This document shows positions 54,791 through 63,273 of a stretch of 64,000 nt of DNA, piece after piece. Below the pieces are notes generated by a model, which was not told where the DNA came from, did not search any database, and saw nothing but the letters and a program-made list of their open reading frames with translations. Every line of letters begins with the position of its first letter. Position 1 is the first letter of the stretch. The stretch is taken from positions 2,666,001-2,730,000 of the forward strand of contig NC_007951.1 of NCBI RefSeq assembly GCF_000013645.1, in the 5' to 3' direction. The position numbers were made by a program, and so were the translations under genes. The DNA is from Paraburkholderia xenovorans LB400 (lineage in GTDB: Bacteria; Pseudomonadota; Gammaproteobacteria; Burkholderiales; Burkholderiaceae).

Positions 54791-56385
54791 GACAGACTCC
54801 CTGCTTCGCTGATGTCGGGGGCGGCGTGCAGCAACGCGTCGCGGCTGCGATAGCCGGCGAAAGCCGCGGCCAGCAACGCATCCTGCGACCAGTTGTCGCG
54901 CTCGAACACACCCGTCATGCTGCCCGCGGACATCACGCCGATCCGGTCGCAGATCAGCATGAGCTCGCGCAGGTCGCTCGACACCACCACGAGCGCGCGG
55001 CCTTCGCGAGCCAGCGCACCCATCAGGCCATATATATCGAACTTCGCGCCGACGTCGATACCGCGCGTCGGTTCGTCGAATAACAGCACGCGGCAGTCGC
55101 GCGCCAGCCAGCGGCCGATCACGACCTTCTGCTGGTTGCCGCCCGAGAGCTCGCCGACAATCTGCGCGGGCCCGGACGTGCGAATCCGCATCGCCGCAAT
55201 CTGCGTCTGCGCCAGCGCGTTCTCCCGCTTCGCATCGACGATGCCGTGCCGCGCCACGCTGCCGATATTGCCGAGCGACACGTTGGCCGCGATCGGCTGC
55301 GGCAGCAGCAGGCCTTCGCCTTTGCGGTCTTCTGTGATCAGCGCGATGCCGGCGCGCACCGCGTCCGCGGGCGAAGCGATCTGCACCGGCGTGGGCGGCG
55401 CGCCCGGCGTTCCAGCCAGCGCGACGCTGCCGCTATCTTTCTGATCGGCGCCGTAGATCAGCCGCATCAACTCCGTACGGCCCGCGCCAATCAGGCCGCT
55501 GATGCCGAAAATCTCGCCCGCGCGCACTTCGAACGACACGTCGCGCACCACCTTGCCGCGCGTGAGCCGCTCCACTTTCAGAAGCGGCGCGCCGATGTCG
55601 CGCACGCCGAGATCGATCCGCTCACCGAGTTCACGGCCGACCATCCATGTGACGATCTCGTCACTGGTGAGGTTGGCCATTGCGTCGACATGCACCAGCC
55701 GCCCGTCGCGCAGGACCGCGATCCGCTCAGCCACCCGCGCCAGTTCTTCGAGCCGGTGCGAAATGTAGACGAGCGCCACGCCGCGCGCCTTCAGCCGGTC
55801 GATCTGGTCGAACAGCAGATCGACCTCGCGCGCGGTCAGCATCGCGGTCGGCTCGTCGAGAATCAGCACGCGGCAGTCGCCGATCAGGTTGCGCGCGATC
55901 TCCACCATCTGCTGATGGCCGATACCGAGCTCGCCCACCAGCGTGTCCGGATCGATCGCGTCGAGACCGACCTGCGCCATCGCCTCGCGCGCGTCTTCGC
56001 GCAGCCTGCGCCGGTCGATCCAGCCGAAGCTGAACGCGCCGAGCCGCGGCAAGCGGTTCAGGAACAGGTTTTCGGCCACCGATAAAGTTGGCAGCAGATT
56101 CAGCTCCTGCATCACCATGCGCACGCCGAGCGCCTCGGCTTCGGTGCGGCTTGCCGGCGCGTAAGGCTCGCCGACGAGGCGCATCGTACCGGTGGTCGGC
56201 TCGACCAGCCCACCCATAATTTTGGACAGCGTACTCTTGCCTGCGCCGTTCTCGCCGGTCAACGCCAACACCTCGCCCGCGCGCAGCGACAGCGAAATGT
56301 CCGCCAGCACCGGTTCGGCGTAGGTCTTGCCGATTCCGCTGACGGACAGTACGGCAGGCACAGCGTCGTGATCGGTCGAATCCAT
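54787..56385 (-). CDS. rbsA: Sugar ABC transporter double ATPase (RbsA-like)
   Basis: The 532-residue CUT2 ATPase has two nucleotide-binding domains. The first has Walker A LTGENGAGKSTLSK and Walker B VLILDEPTAML. The second has a degenerate Walker A (GISGLIGAGRTELMRL), signature ELSGGNQQKVVIGRWLA and LLFDEPTRGIDVGAK. The inactive-looking second P-loop is normal for RbsA-type proteins. It is 312 bases downstream of rbsB and overlaps rbsC. Confidence 0.93.
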   Translation of the reverse strand: MDSTDHDAVPAVLSVSGIGKTYAEPVLADISLSLRAGEVLALTGENGAGKSTLSKIMGGLVEPTTGTMRLVGEPYAPASRTEAEALGVRMVMQELNLLPTLSVAENLFLNRLPRLGAFSFGWIDRRRLREDAREAMAQVGLDAIDPDTLVGELGIGHQQMVEIARNLIGDCRVLILDEPTAMLTAREVDLLFDQIDRLKARGVALVYISHRLEELARVAERIAVLRDGRLVHVDAMANLTSDEIVTWMVGRELGERIDLGVRDIGAPLLKVERLTRGKVVRDVSFEVRAGEIFGISGLIGAGRTELMRLIYGADQKDSGSVALAGTPGAPPTPVQIASPADAVRAGIALITEDRKGEGLLLPQPIAANVSLGNIGSVARHGIVDAKRENALAQTQIAAMRIRTSGPAQIVGELSGGNQQKVVIGRWLARDCRVLLFDEPTRGIDVGAKFDIYGLMGALAREGRALVVVSSDLRELMLICDRIGVMSAGSMTGVFERDNWSQDALLAAAFAGYRSRDALLHAAPDISEAGSLS

Positions 56386-56697
56386 CGCAATCCTGGTTCC
56401 AGAGCGGCGGCGGCCTCATACGATCCGCTCGCACGAAGCCGCCGCCGGCCGCCTCGTGTCATGCCGGCCCAATGCGCGGAATGCGCGGGCGCCAACAGCC
56501 ACGCCCCCAGTCACGCACCCCTCCCGTCGCGCGGCGCCGTCATGACGCTTATCTCTGAAATTAACGGCGGCGCGGCAGGTTTCTTGAGCGTTTATTGAAT
56601 AGACGCAAGTCGGTGCGCGCATCTCATGCAGCGCGCAGCAGACATGCACTGACACCGGCCTGCGTACGCACTTACCCCGGCACTCACCGGGCGATGC
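56386..56697. other. Intercistronic region between rbsB and rbsA
   Basis: This 312-base gap inside the operon holds GGCGGCGGC (56406-56414) and GCCGCCGCC (56438-56446), a 9-bp stem with a 23-base loop just before rbsA. It could protect rbsB mRNA or reduce rbsA expression relative to rbsB. An AT-rich tract (56549-56600) may hold a second promoter. No gene seen. Confidence 0.45.
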
Positions 56698-57660
56698 CTA
56701 CTTCGTGATCAGATCGCACGGCGTTTCCACCACGCCGGAAAGATCGGACTGCTTCTTGTGCTCGCTCAACGCCTTCAGCGCGGTGTCGATACCGAACACG
56801 GCCTGCTTGGCCGCATACTGATCCGCGGTGGCGAGCACGCGGCCGTCCTTGAGCATCGGCCTGATCGCGTTGATGTTGTCGTAGCCGACCACCAGCACCT
56901 TGCCCTGCTTGCCGGCCGCGCGCACGGCCGAGACCGCGCCGATCGCCATGTTGTCGTTGCCCGCGAGGAGCGCCTTCAGGTTCGGGTATTCGTTGAGCAT
57001 GGCCGAAGCGACCGCGTTGCCCTTGTCGATTTCCCATTCACCCGATTGCACCGAGACGACCTTCGCGCCGACCTTCTGCATCGCGTCCCTGAAACCCGCG
57101 GTGCGCTGCTGCGCGTTGGTGGTGGTCGACACGCCTTCGATAATGCCGACCTCGTCGCCCGCCTTGAGCTTTCTGGCCAGGTAATCGCCGACCTTCTGCG
57201 CACCCTTGCGGTTATCCGGGCCGACGAACGGCACGTTCAGGTCTTTCGACCTGAGCACGTCCGGATCGAGCCGGTTGTCGATATTCACGACGATGATGCC
57301 CGCATCCACCGCCTTCTTGACGACCGGCACCAGCGCCTTCGAATCGGCCGGCGCCAGCACGATCGCGTCGACCTTCGACACGATCATCTGCTCGACGATG
57401 CGGATCTGGTTCGCGGTATCGGTCTCGTCCTTGATGCCGTTGGTAATCAGGTCGAACTGCGAGGCATTGTGCTTCTGATAGTCCTTCGCGCCGGTTTCCA
57501 TAGTCAGGAAAAATTCGTTGGCGAGCGACTTCATCACCAGCGCGACCCTCGGCTTGTGGGCGGGCGCGTTCTGCGCGTACGCAGACGAAAACGGCAAGGC
57601 GGCGCTAGCGATGGCGAGGACGGCAGCCACCAGGATGCGGCGGCGAATGCGTTGGCTCAT
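56698..57660 (-). CDS. rbsB: Sugar ABC transporter substrate-binding protein (RbsB-like)
   Basis: The 320-residue periplasmic protein has a signal peptide (RRRILVAAVLAIASAALPF ... AYA). The ligand domain has RVALVMKSLANEFFLTMETG, VDAIVLAPADSKALVPVVKK and LLAGNDNMAIGAVSAVRAAG, typical of pentose-binding CUT2 proteins. It heads the rbsBACR unit and lies 68 bases downstream of the LacI-type palindrome. Confidence 0.93.
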   Translation of the reverse strand: MSQRIRRRILVAAVLAIASAALPFSSAYAQNAPAHKPRVALVMKSLANEFFLTMETGAKDYQKHNASQFDLITNGIKDETDTANQIRIVEQMIVSKVDAIVLAPADSKALVPVVKKAVDAGIIVVNIDNRLDPDVLRSKDLNVPFVGPDNRKGAQKVGDYLARKLKAGDEVGIIEGVSTTTNAQQRTAGFRDAMQKVGAKVVSVQSGEWEIDKGNAVASAMLNEYPNLKALLAGNDNMAIGAVSAVRAAGKQGKVLVVGYDNINAIRPMLKDGRVLATADQYAAKQAVFGIDTALKALSEHKKQSDLSGVVETPCDLITK

Positions 57661-58026
57661 GCATATCTCCAGGGTCTGGCAGGCTCGCTGCGGAGCCTTA
57701 TTTTTTAATTAGTGCGTTTTAATGGCGCGCAAACGTTTGCGAGGCTCATTCTCAGCGCAGTCGGTTCAGCTTGTCAACGCCGCACGGTGTTGCGGTGCAC
57801 CGGCGCTCGGCCTGTGCGGCGCAGGCGATCGATTCGAACCGGCGCACCGGCAGGTTGCGTGTAGTGAAGCGTGTAGTGAAGCGTGTGGCAAAGCGTCCCT
57901 CGCTGGGTCTGGGCATGGCAAATTTGCCGTCAGCCGCAAGATCACAGGCCGACGGGCCGCCTATGCTGGACTTTTATTGCGCGCGATGCAAGCCCGGATA
58001 ACGCGGCACGATGCCGTGCCCGACCG
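57661..58026. other. Intergenic region upstream of rbsB
   Basis: This 366-base region holds the rbs operator palindrome (57728-57741) and a short tandem repeat, GCGTGTAGTGAA at 57857-57868 and 57869-57880, with a degenerate third copy at 57881-57892. AT-rich sequence at 57690-57725 probably contains the rbsB promoter. No gene seen. Confidence 0.5.
57728..57741. promoter_or_regulatory. LacI/RbsR-type operator palindrome CGCAAACGTTTGCG
   Basis: A perfect 14-bp palindrome with central CG, the usual form of LacI-family operators, lies 68 bases before rbsB. The downstream rbsR gene encodes the likely ligand. Confidence 0.75.
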
Positions 58027-59004
58027 TCAGAGCCAGCCGACCTTGCGGAACCGCCAGTACAGCACGAGGTCGACGGTCAGCATGACCGCCAGACAGATCG
58101 GGTAGCCGTACTTGTAGTGCAACTCGGGAATGCTCTCGAAGTTCATCCCGTAGATGCCGGCGATCATGGTCGGCACCGCGAACAGCGCCGCGAACGAGCC
58201 GAGCCGTTTGGTCACCTCGCTCTCGGCGAGCGAAATCATGCCGAGATTGACCTGCACGGCGGTCACCACCATTTCGCGCCGTCCGTCGATGATTCTGACG
58301 ATCCGTTCGAGATGGTCGTAGACGTCGCGGAAGTACGCCTGCATGCCCTCGCAGACGCTCGGAATGCGGCCGCCCGTCAGTTTGCTGATGGCTTCCTGCA
58401 GCGGTGCGATATGGTGCTGCAGGATCACGAGACGGCGCTTTAACGAGTAGAGATCCTGGATGATCGCGCGCGAGGCCGCGGAATTGTTGCGGTCGAAGAT
58501 CCGGTCTTCGATCTCCTCGATCTCGCTGTTCAGCGCCTCGATGATCGGGAAATACCGGTCGACGATATCGTCGGCGAGCGCATACAGCACGAACGCCGAG
58601 CCTTCCTTGAGCAATTGCGGCTCGCGCTCGCAGCGCGCGCGCACGTTCCTGAAGCCGGTGCGCGTACCGCGCCGCACCGAAAGCACATAGTTGCTGCCCA
58701 CGAATACGTCCACTTCCCCGATCAGCAGTTCGCCGTGTTCGTCCATCTCCACCGTGTGCATCACGGCGAACAGCGACTCGCCGTACTCCTCGATCTTGGG
58801 ACGCTGGTGGCCGTTCTGCGCGTCTTCGATCGCCAGTTCGTGCAGGCCGAACTCGTGTTTCATCACGGCCAGTTCGCCCGGGCCCGGGTCCATCAGCGCC
58901 ACCCAGACGAAACACTCGGGCCGCGCCACGTAGTCGCTGATGCTATCGATATCGATGTCTGCCAGCTTCCGGCCGTCCTGATAGGCGGCGCAATTGATCA
59001 GCAT
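58027..59004 (-). CDS. corA: CorA-family magnesium/cobalt transporter
   Basis: The 325-residue channel has a cytosolic N-terminal domain and two C-terminal helices with the selectivity motif YGMNFESIPEL at the end of TM1 (AALFAVPTMIAGIYGMN), then a short positively charged tail. ATG 59004 is used (GAAGG upstream); the frame to 59043 lacks support. A terminator-like hairpin lies only 26 bases before the start, suggesting leader-level control of expression. Confidence 0.93.
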   Translation of the reverse strand: MLINCAAYQDGRKLADIDIDSISDYVARPECFVWVALMDPGPGELAVMKHEFGLHELAIEDAQNGHQRPKIEEYGESLFAVMHTVEMDEHGELLIGEVDVFVGSNYVLSVRRGTRTGFRNVRARCEREPQLLKEGSAFVLYALADDIVDRYFPIIEALNSEIEEIEDRIFDRNNSAASRAIIQDLYSLKRRLVILQHHIAPLQEAISKLTGGRIPSVCEGMQAYFRDVYDHLERIVRIIDGRREMVVTAVQVNLGMISLAESEVTKRLGSFAALFAVPTMIAGIYGMNFESIPELHYKYGYPICLAVMLTVDLVLYWRFRKVGWL

Positions 59005-59029
59005 GTTTGGATTACCTTCAAAACGAAAA

Positions 59030-59075
59030 CAGACCGGCCACACGCTTACGACGCGTAAGCCAGGCAGCCGGTCTG
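59030..59075 (-). terminator. Two-tier hairpin with T-rich tail in the corA leader
   Basis: CAGACCGGC and GCCGGTCTG form a 9-bp outer stem; within it GCTTACG and CGTAAGC form a 7-bp inner stem with loop ACG. On the minus strand TTTTCGTTTT follows, then corA after 26 bases. It may be the terminator of the upstream lipoprotein gene, an attenuator for corA, or both. Confidence 0.65.
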
Positions 59076-59184
59076 CATGGACAGATTTGCGTTAGCCGCC
59101 ATGTTAGCGGCTACGCGTGGCGCTCAGGTATCGAATTGTCAAGCCGCAAAGGTGCGGGCTCAACACCTGCGCGGCAGACAACGC

Positions 59185-59652
59185 CTAGTGAGCCACCCGT
59201 TGCAGCGCAATGCGGTGGTCTTCGCCGAACGTGACCGATGCGCGGTTCGTGTAGCGCGTATCCGCCGTCACCGTGAAGCGCATTTCGACAACCGGATCGA
59301 ACTGCGTCGACACGCCGACACGATGCACGCCCGGGCTCAGATAGAAGACCACGTGCTCGCCGTTCATCAGGTCGGTGACCTGTTCGCCGTCGACATACAC
59401 GAGGACATCGCGAAAACGGACGATCACGTCGCGCGAGCGCTCGCGCCGCACATCCACGGCGACGAGTCCCGCGCCCGGCTCCGTGTAGCCGGGCTGAACG
59501 ATGCGCGCGGCCGGCACCGGCTTGAACGGAACGGGCTCGGCGGGTGTCGACGCGCAGCCGGCGAGCACGCCCAAGCTCAACATGGCCAGCATGCCGAGCC
59601 TCGCGCAGGCGACCAGCGCGGCTTTGCGGCGGTAATCAAGACGCACCGGCAT
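59185..59652 (-). CDS. Lipoprotein of unknown function
   Basis: The 155-residue protein has a signal peptide with lipobox LGVLAGC (ACARLGMLAMLSLGVLAGCA). The mature part is beta-rich with VIVRFRDVLVYVDGEQVTDL and YLSPGVHRVGVST, suggesting a small sandwich domain exposed to the periplasm. The ATG at 59652 follows GGGAGAA. Not recognised beyond lipoprotein class. Confidence 0.85.
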   Translation of the reverse strand: MPVRLDYRRKAALVACARLGMLAMLSLGVLAGCASTPAEPVPFKPVPAARIVQPGYTEPGAGLVAVDVRRERSRDVIVRFRDVLVYVDGEQVTDLMNGEHVVFYLSPGVHRVGVSTQFDPVVEMRFTVTADTRYTNRASVTFGEDHRIALQRVAH

Positions 59653-59905
59653 GCGGGTTCTCCCGTATTGTTGATTGTAGTCCCGCCTTGCTGCCTCTTC
59701 TAACAGCAGGCTGGACGACGCTGCATTGCCGTCCTCACCGCCGCCGCTCATTGCTGCTCATCTATTGCCATTCATGATAGCAACGCGAGCCCGTTCCGCC
59801 AGCCTGGCCGAATGGACGACCCCATGCCCCCTTGCGTGGCGCCGCGTTCTTCTTCATGATCGCTGCAAAGGGCAGTTCCGTAAGCTGCCGGTCAAGGAGA
59901 CAGCA

Positions 59906-60055
59906 ATGTGGTATTTCACATGGATTCTCGGCATTGGCGTGGCATTGGGCTTCGGCATCATCAACGTGATGTGGCTGGAGGCCGGCGGCAAGTTCGCGCG
60001 TGACCCGCAGCGCGCCGACACCATCGCCGCCACGCCCGGAGACACGCCTTCGTGA
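59906..60055 (+). CDS. cydX: CydX/YbgT-like small membrane protein (cytochrome bd subunit type)
   Basis: The 49-residue protein begins MWYFTWILGIGVALGFGIIN, the CydX/YbgT signature of a single helix with an N-terminal WYF-W pattern, followed by MWLEAGG. CydX stabilises the cytochrome bd heme centre. AAGGAGA precedes ATG 59906. No cydA or cydB gene is nearby, so this copy is orphaned, and its stop overlaps the next gene by GTGA. Confidence 0.8.
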   Translation: MWYFTWILGIGVALGFGIINVMWLEAGGKFARDPQRADTIAATPGDTPS

Positions 60056-60669
60056 CGCATCTGGTTTTCTTCTGCGGTCACGCAGGCACGGGCAAGACCA
60101 CGCTCGCAAAAAATCTGCATGGTCCGCTGACGAAAGCGAGCGGCACGCCCTTCTGCCTGCTCGATAAAGATACGCTCTACGGCGGCTACAGCGCGGCCGC
60201 GATGGCCATGCTGACCGGCGATCCGAACGACCGCGACAGCCCGTTGTTCCTGCAGCATCTGCGCGACCCCGAGTATCGCGGCCTGCTCGATACCGCCCGC
60301 GACAATCTCGAACTCGGCGTTAGCGCGCTGGTGGTCGGGCCGCTTTCGCGCGAAGTGCGCGAGCGGCGCCTGTTCGATCGCGCGTGGCTGGGAGTCGGCG
60401 CGGAAGTGGTGATACGGGTCGTGTGGGTCTATACGTCGGAAGAGACGGCGCGGCAGCGCATCGTGAAGCGCGCGAATCCCAACGACGCCTACAAACTCGC
60501 GCACTGGGACGAGTACCGGCAGCGCCGCTTCGTCCCCAGCGGCGCTATCTGCGACGACCTGTTGATGTTCGACAATACCGCGCCTGCTTCAGCGGACTAC
60601 CAGACCCTGCTCGCGCGCATCGTGGATGAACCGCAGGCGGCGGCGATCATGCCGCCGGTGCCGGTATAG
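60052..60669 (+). CDS. P-loop kinase/AAA-type ATPase
   Basis: The 205-residue protein has Walker A FCGHAGTGKTTLAK at residues about 7-20, CLLDKDTLYGG and the lid-like ERRLFDRAWL and TARQRIVKRANPND, typical of small-molecule kinases of the gluconate/chloramphenicol-kinase type. The start is GTG at 60052, overlapping the CydX stop, so it is translationally coupled. Substrate unknown. Confidence 0.82.
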   Translation: MTHLVFFCGHAGTGKTTLAKNLHGPLTKASGTPFCLLDKDTLYGGYSAAAMAMLTGDPNDRDSPLFLQHLRDPEYRGLLDTARDNLELGVSALVVGPLSREVRERRLFDRAWLGVGAEVVIRVVWVYTSEETARQRIVKRANPNDAYKLAHWDEYRQRRFVPSGAICDDLLMFDNTAPASADYQTLLARIVDEPQAAAIMPPVPV

Positions 60670-60687
60670 CCGGCGTCGCGTCCGGCG

Positions 60688-60716
60688 AAAAAACGACGCC
60701 CCGCATCGCGGGGCGT
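60688..60716 (-). terminator. Intrinsic terminator of the saccharopine dehydrogenase-family gene
   Basis: ACGCCCCGC and GCGGGGCGT form a perfect 9-bp stem with loop ATC; on the minus strand a T-run (60693-60688) follows. It lies 95 bases past the gene stop and close to the convergent kinase gene. Confidence 0.8.
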
Positions 60717-60810
60717 TCCAAAGGCGCTCTGTGGAGCCTTCGTTCCTGCTTGCGGCAAAGCGTTCAGCCTGCTGCCACGTTGTTGCCGCACGGCCCTCGG
60801 TGCCGGGTCC

Positions 60811-61908
60811 TCAGACCGTAGCCACCGTCTCCAGCGACTGTCCCTCGTACAACTGCCCGAAACGGTTCGCGAGGAAGTCGCGCAGCACCACCTGCTCCTG
60901 ACGCACGAAACCCTTTTGCGGCAGCTTCTGTTCGCGGAACAGGTCGAGCACCGCGCACATCGCGCCGGCCGTGGTGATCTGGATCGCGCTCATCGGCACA
61001 CCGCACACCGTCTTCGCGAAGATCTTGCGAGTGAAGACTTCCTGCACCAGTTGACCGTCGCGCATGCCGCTCACCGTGATGAACACCAGCACCACGTCCT
61101 GCGCGGTGGAAGGCACCGAACGGCGCAGGATGTTCTTGAGCGTGTCGCGGTCGCTGGCAAGACGCAGGTCTTCGAGCAGGAACTGCATCAGGTTGCGGTG
61201 GCCCGGATAACGCACCGACTTGTAGTCGAGCGACTCGACCCGGCCCGACAAGGTTTCGCACAACGTGCCGAGGCCGCCGGAGGTGTTGAAGGCTTCGTAT
61301 TCGGTGCCGTCGAGCGAGAAATGTTCAAGGCCTTCGAGCGGCTGCACCCATTGCGTGCGGCTGTCGCGGATCGCTTCGCACGGCTGGCAGTACTCGTTGA
61401 TCAGACCGTCGACGCTCCACGTCAGGTTGTACTTCAGCGCGTTGGTCGGGAATTCCGGCAGCGCGCCCACGCGCATCTTGACGTCGCGGATTTCAGTGAA
61501 GCGGTTCGCCAGTTCGTGCGCGGCAATGCCGATGAAGCCCGGCGCGAGCCCGCACTGCGGCATGAAGGCGTGATCGGCGTCGTCGGCGATCGCGCGGATC
61601 GCATGGGTGGCGCGCACGTCCTCCGTCAGATCGAAGTAATGCACGCCCGCACCCTTGGCCGCCGAGGCCACGTTCACCGCGAGGTAGTAAGGCAGCGCGT
61701 TGACGAGCGCGTCGAAGCCCTGCATGGCGGCGCGCAGCGCGGCGGCATCGGCGGAATCCACGCGGCGGGTCGGAATGCCCTGGGCCGCGAGCTTGTCGAG
61801 CGCGTGCTGGTCGCGGTCGAACGCGACGACTTCGTAGTCGCCGGTTTCACGCAGCATATGGGCGATGGTGTGACCGATCAGACCTGCACCAACAATGGCT
61901 ACTTTCAT
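60811..61908 (-). CDS. Saccharopine dehydrogenase-family oxidoreductase
   Basis: The 365-residue enzyme has an N-terminal Rossmann motif KVAIVGAGLIGHTIAHML, then a substrate domain (PQCGLAPGFIGIAAHELAN). It belongs with saccharopine and lysine dehydrogenases that process alpha-amino acids with NAD(P). It is preceded by about 740 noncoding bases and, beyond that, by an Lrp-type regulator on the same strand, which fits lysine or other amino-acid catabolism. Confidence 0.85.
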   Translation of the reverse strand: MKVAIVGAGLIGHTIAHMLRETGDYEVVAFDRDQHALDKLAAQGIPTRRVDSADAAALRAAMQGFDALVNALPYYLAVNVASAAKGAGVHYFDLTEDVRATHAIRAIADDADHAFMPQCGLAPGFIGIAAHELANRFTEIRDVKMRVGALPEFPTNALKYNLTWSVDGLINEYCQPCEAIRDSRTQWVQPLEGLEHFSLDGTEYEAFNTSGGLGTLCETLSGRVESLDYKSVRYPGHRNLMQFLLEDLRLASDRDTLKNILRRSVPSTAQDVVLVFITVSGMRDGQLVQEVFTRKIFAKTVCGVPMSAIQITTAGAMCAVLDLFREQKLPQKGFVRQEQVVLRDFLANRFGQLYEGQSLETVATV

Positions 61909-62370
61909 GCGCTTCTCCTTTATCGGCCGGAGCGGGTGCTTTTGCGTGGGATCGGCGTGCGCGCTGTGCCTGGGACCGGAGTGACGCGCTCAAGCGCGAA
62001 CTCTGGCCGGTAGCTGAAACGCAAACTCCGATCGACAGCTAAAGCGCCAATTCCAGTCCTTTTCTGTGTGCTGTTTCCAGCTTGGGAAGTGCGCTGCGCT
62101 CGTGGCGCGGCGCCCGGCGGGCTGAACCCTTGAGTCACAGTTTAGGGAGAAGCAAAAACACTTCATACGCGCAAAATGCTGCGCTATGACCATTAACTTC
62201 GACGTTATGACGAATGACTCAGTCGATATGTCGAAAAGCTGTTAAAACGGTGTAAACGGATCGAGCGGTGCGAGCTGAACGAGGGCAGCCTGAATGGAGC
62301 AGCCTGGAGAGCGTGAATCGAACACGGAAGCCTGAACAGCGCGGCTCCGTCCACGCGGCCCGAACCGGAG

Positions 62371-62437
62371 GAAGCGAACCCGGGAAAGCGAACAGGGAAA
62401 GCGAACAGGGGAAAGCAAACCGGGGAGCGAACAGCAG
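62371..62437. repeat. Degenerate tandem repeat, 13-14-bp period, about five copies
   Basis: Units of the form AAAGCGAACAGGG repeat with small changes (GAAGCGAACCCGGG, AAAGCGAACAGGG, AAAGCGAACAGGGG, AAAGCAAACCGGGG, AGCGAACAGCAG). It abuts the ubiX relic on its 3' side, which may mark a slippage-driven deletion endpoint. Confidence 0.6.
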
Positions 62438-62520
62438 AAACGATCCAGCACGCGCGCCACGGTGTGATCGACCATTTCGTCGATGGAAGCGGGCTGGTTG
62501 TAGAAGGCCGGCGACAGGGA
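62437..62520 (-). pseudogene. ubiX: C-terminal relic of a UbiX-type flavin prenyltransferase gene
   Basis: The minus-strand frame reads SPAFYNQPASIDEMVDHTVA and continues RVLDRF, the conserved C-terminus of UbiX/Pad1 proteins (about 25 residues of some 190). No start or upstream catalytic region is present in frame; a possible SEAPLIA remnant lies near 62591-62614 in another frame. It therefore looks like a mostly deleted gene. Confidence 0.65.
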
Positions 62521-62646
62521 AGCGAACGGCGCGCAGCGCGCACAGCGGTGCGAACGGCGGCACGAACAGAGTCAACGCGCGCAGTCAACGCGCAATCAAC
62601 GGCGCCTCGCTAAGCAACGCACAGCGAACAACGGCACGCCACGCGC

Positions 62647-63105
62647 TCACACCATGCCGCGGTCGATCTTGCGCGCGAGAATGATCGAGGTCGTGGTCCG
62701 CTCCACGCCTTCCAGTCCGCCGATCTGGTCGAGCAGATCGTTGAGGCGATCGGGCGAATCGGCGCGCAGCCATGCAACGTAGTCGAACTCGCCGCTCACC
62801 GCGCACAGCAACTGCACCTCGGGCATCTTGCCAAGGCGTTTCTGCACGGCCGGCCCGTGCTTCGGCGCGATGATGATGCCGACATAAGCCATGATGCTCG
62901 AGTCGAGCACGTCCTGGCCGAGCCGCACGCTGTAGCCGGCAATCACATTGCTGCGCTCGAGCCGCGCAATGCGCGCGATCACCGTGGTACGCGCCACGCC
63001 CAGTTGGCGCGCGAGATTGGCGACGCTCTCGCGAGCATTGGCTTGCAGAAGCGCAACCAGGTTGCGGTCGAGATCGTCGAGTTGGTCGAGGCGCGGAGGT
63101 CTCAT
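62647..63105 (-). CDS. Lrp/AsnC-family transcriptional regulator
   Basis: The 152-residue regulator has an N-terminal helix-turn-helix (LDDLDRNLVALLQANARESV, LGVARTTVIARIARLE) and a C-terminal RAM ligand domain (VQLLCAVSGEFDYVAWLRAD). It is upstream of the saccharopine dehydrogenase-family gene and probably controls amino-acid metabolism there. Confidence 0.93.
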   Translation of the reverse strand: MRPPRLDQLDDLDRNLVALLQANARESVANLARQLGVARTTVIARIARLERSNVIAGYSVRLGQDVLDSSIMAYVGIIIAPKHGPAVQKRLGKMPEVQLLCAVSGEFDYVAWLRADSPDRLNDLLDQIGGLEGVERTTTSIILARKIDRGMV

Positions 63106-63273
63106 CGAGAGGCGAATGAAGTGGTCAGGTGAGGCGGATTATCGCGCGTCTTCAGCGGCGCATGGAGAATGCGCAGGACCGGTCGGCATGCACCGCCCAT
63201 GCATCGCCATGCATGCCGCCACAGCATGGCAGGCATTCCTGCATATCAAGGAAGCTCGGGGCGGCCGCCAGGC

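Larger units (their letters stand above)
61909..62646. other. Intergenic region with repeats and a ubiX relic
   Basis: This 738-base region contains a tandem repeat (62371-62437), a decayed ubiX fragment (62437-62520), and an AT-richer stretch at 62150-62260 that may hold a promoter for the saccharopine dehydrogenase gene. Open frames here are low-complexity and not called. Confidence 0.5.

Noticed and set aside
62205..62588. 127-codon minus-strand frame in the ubiX relic region
   Set aside because: Ser/Arg/Phe-rich nonsense out of frame with the real UbiX remnant.
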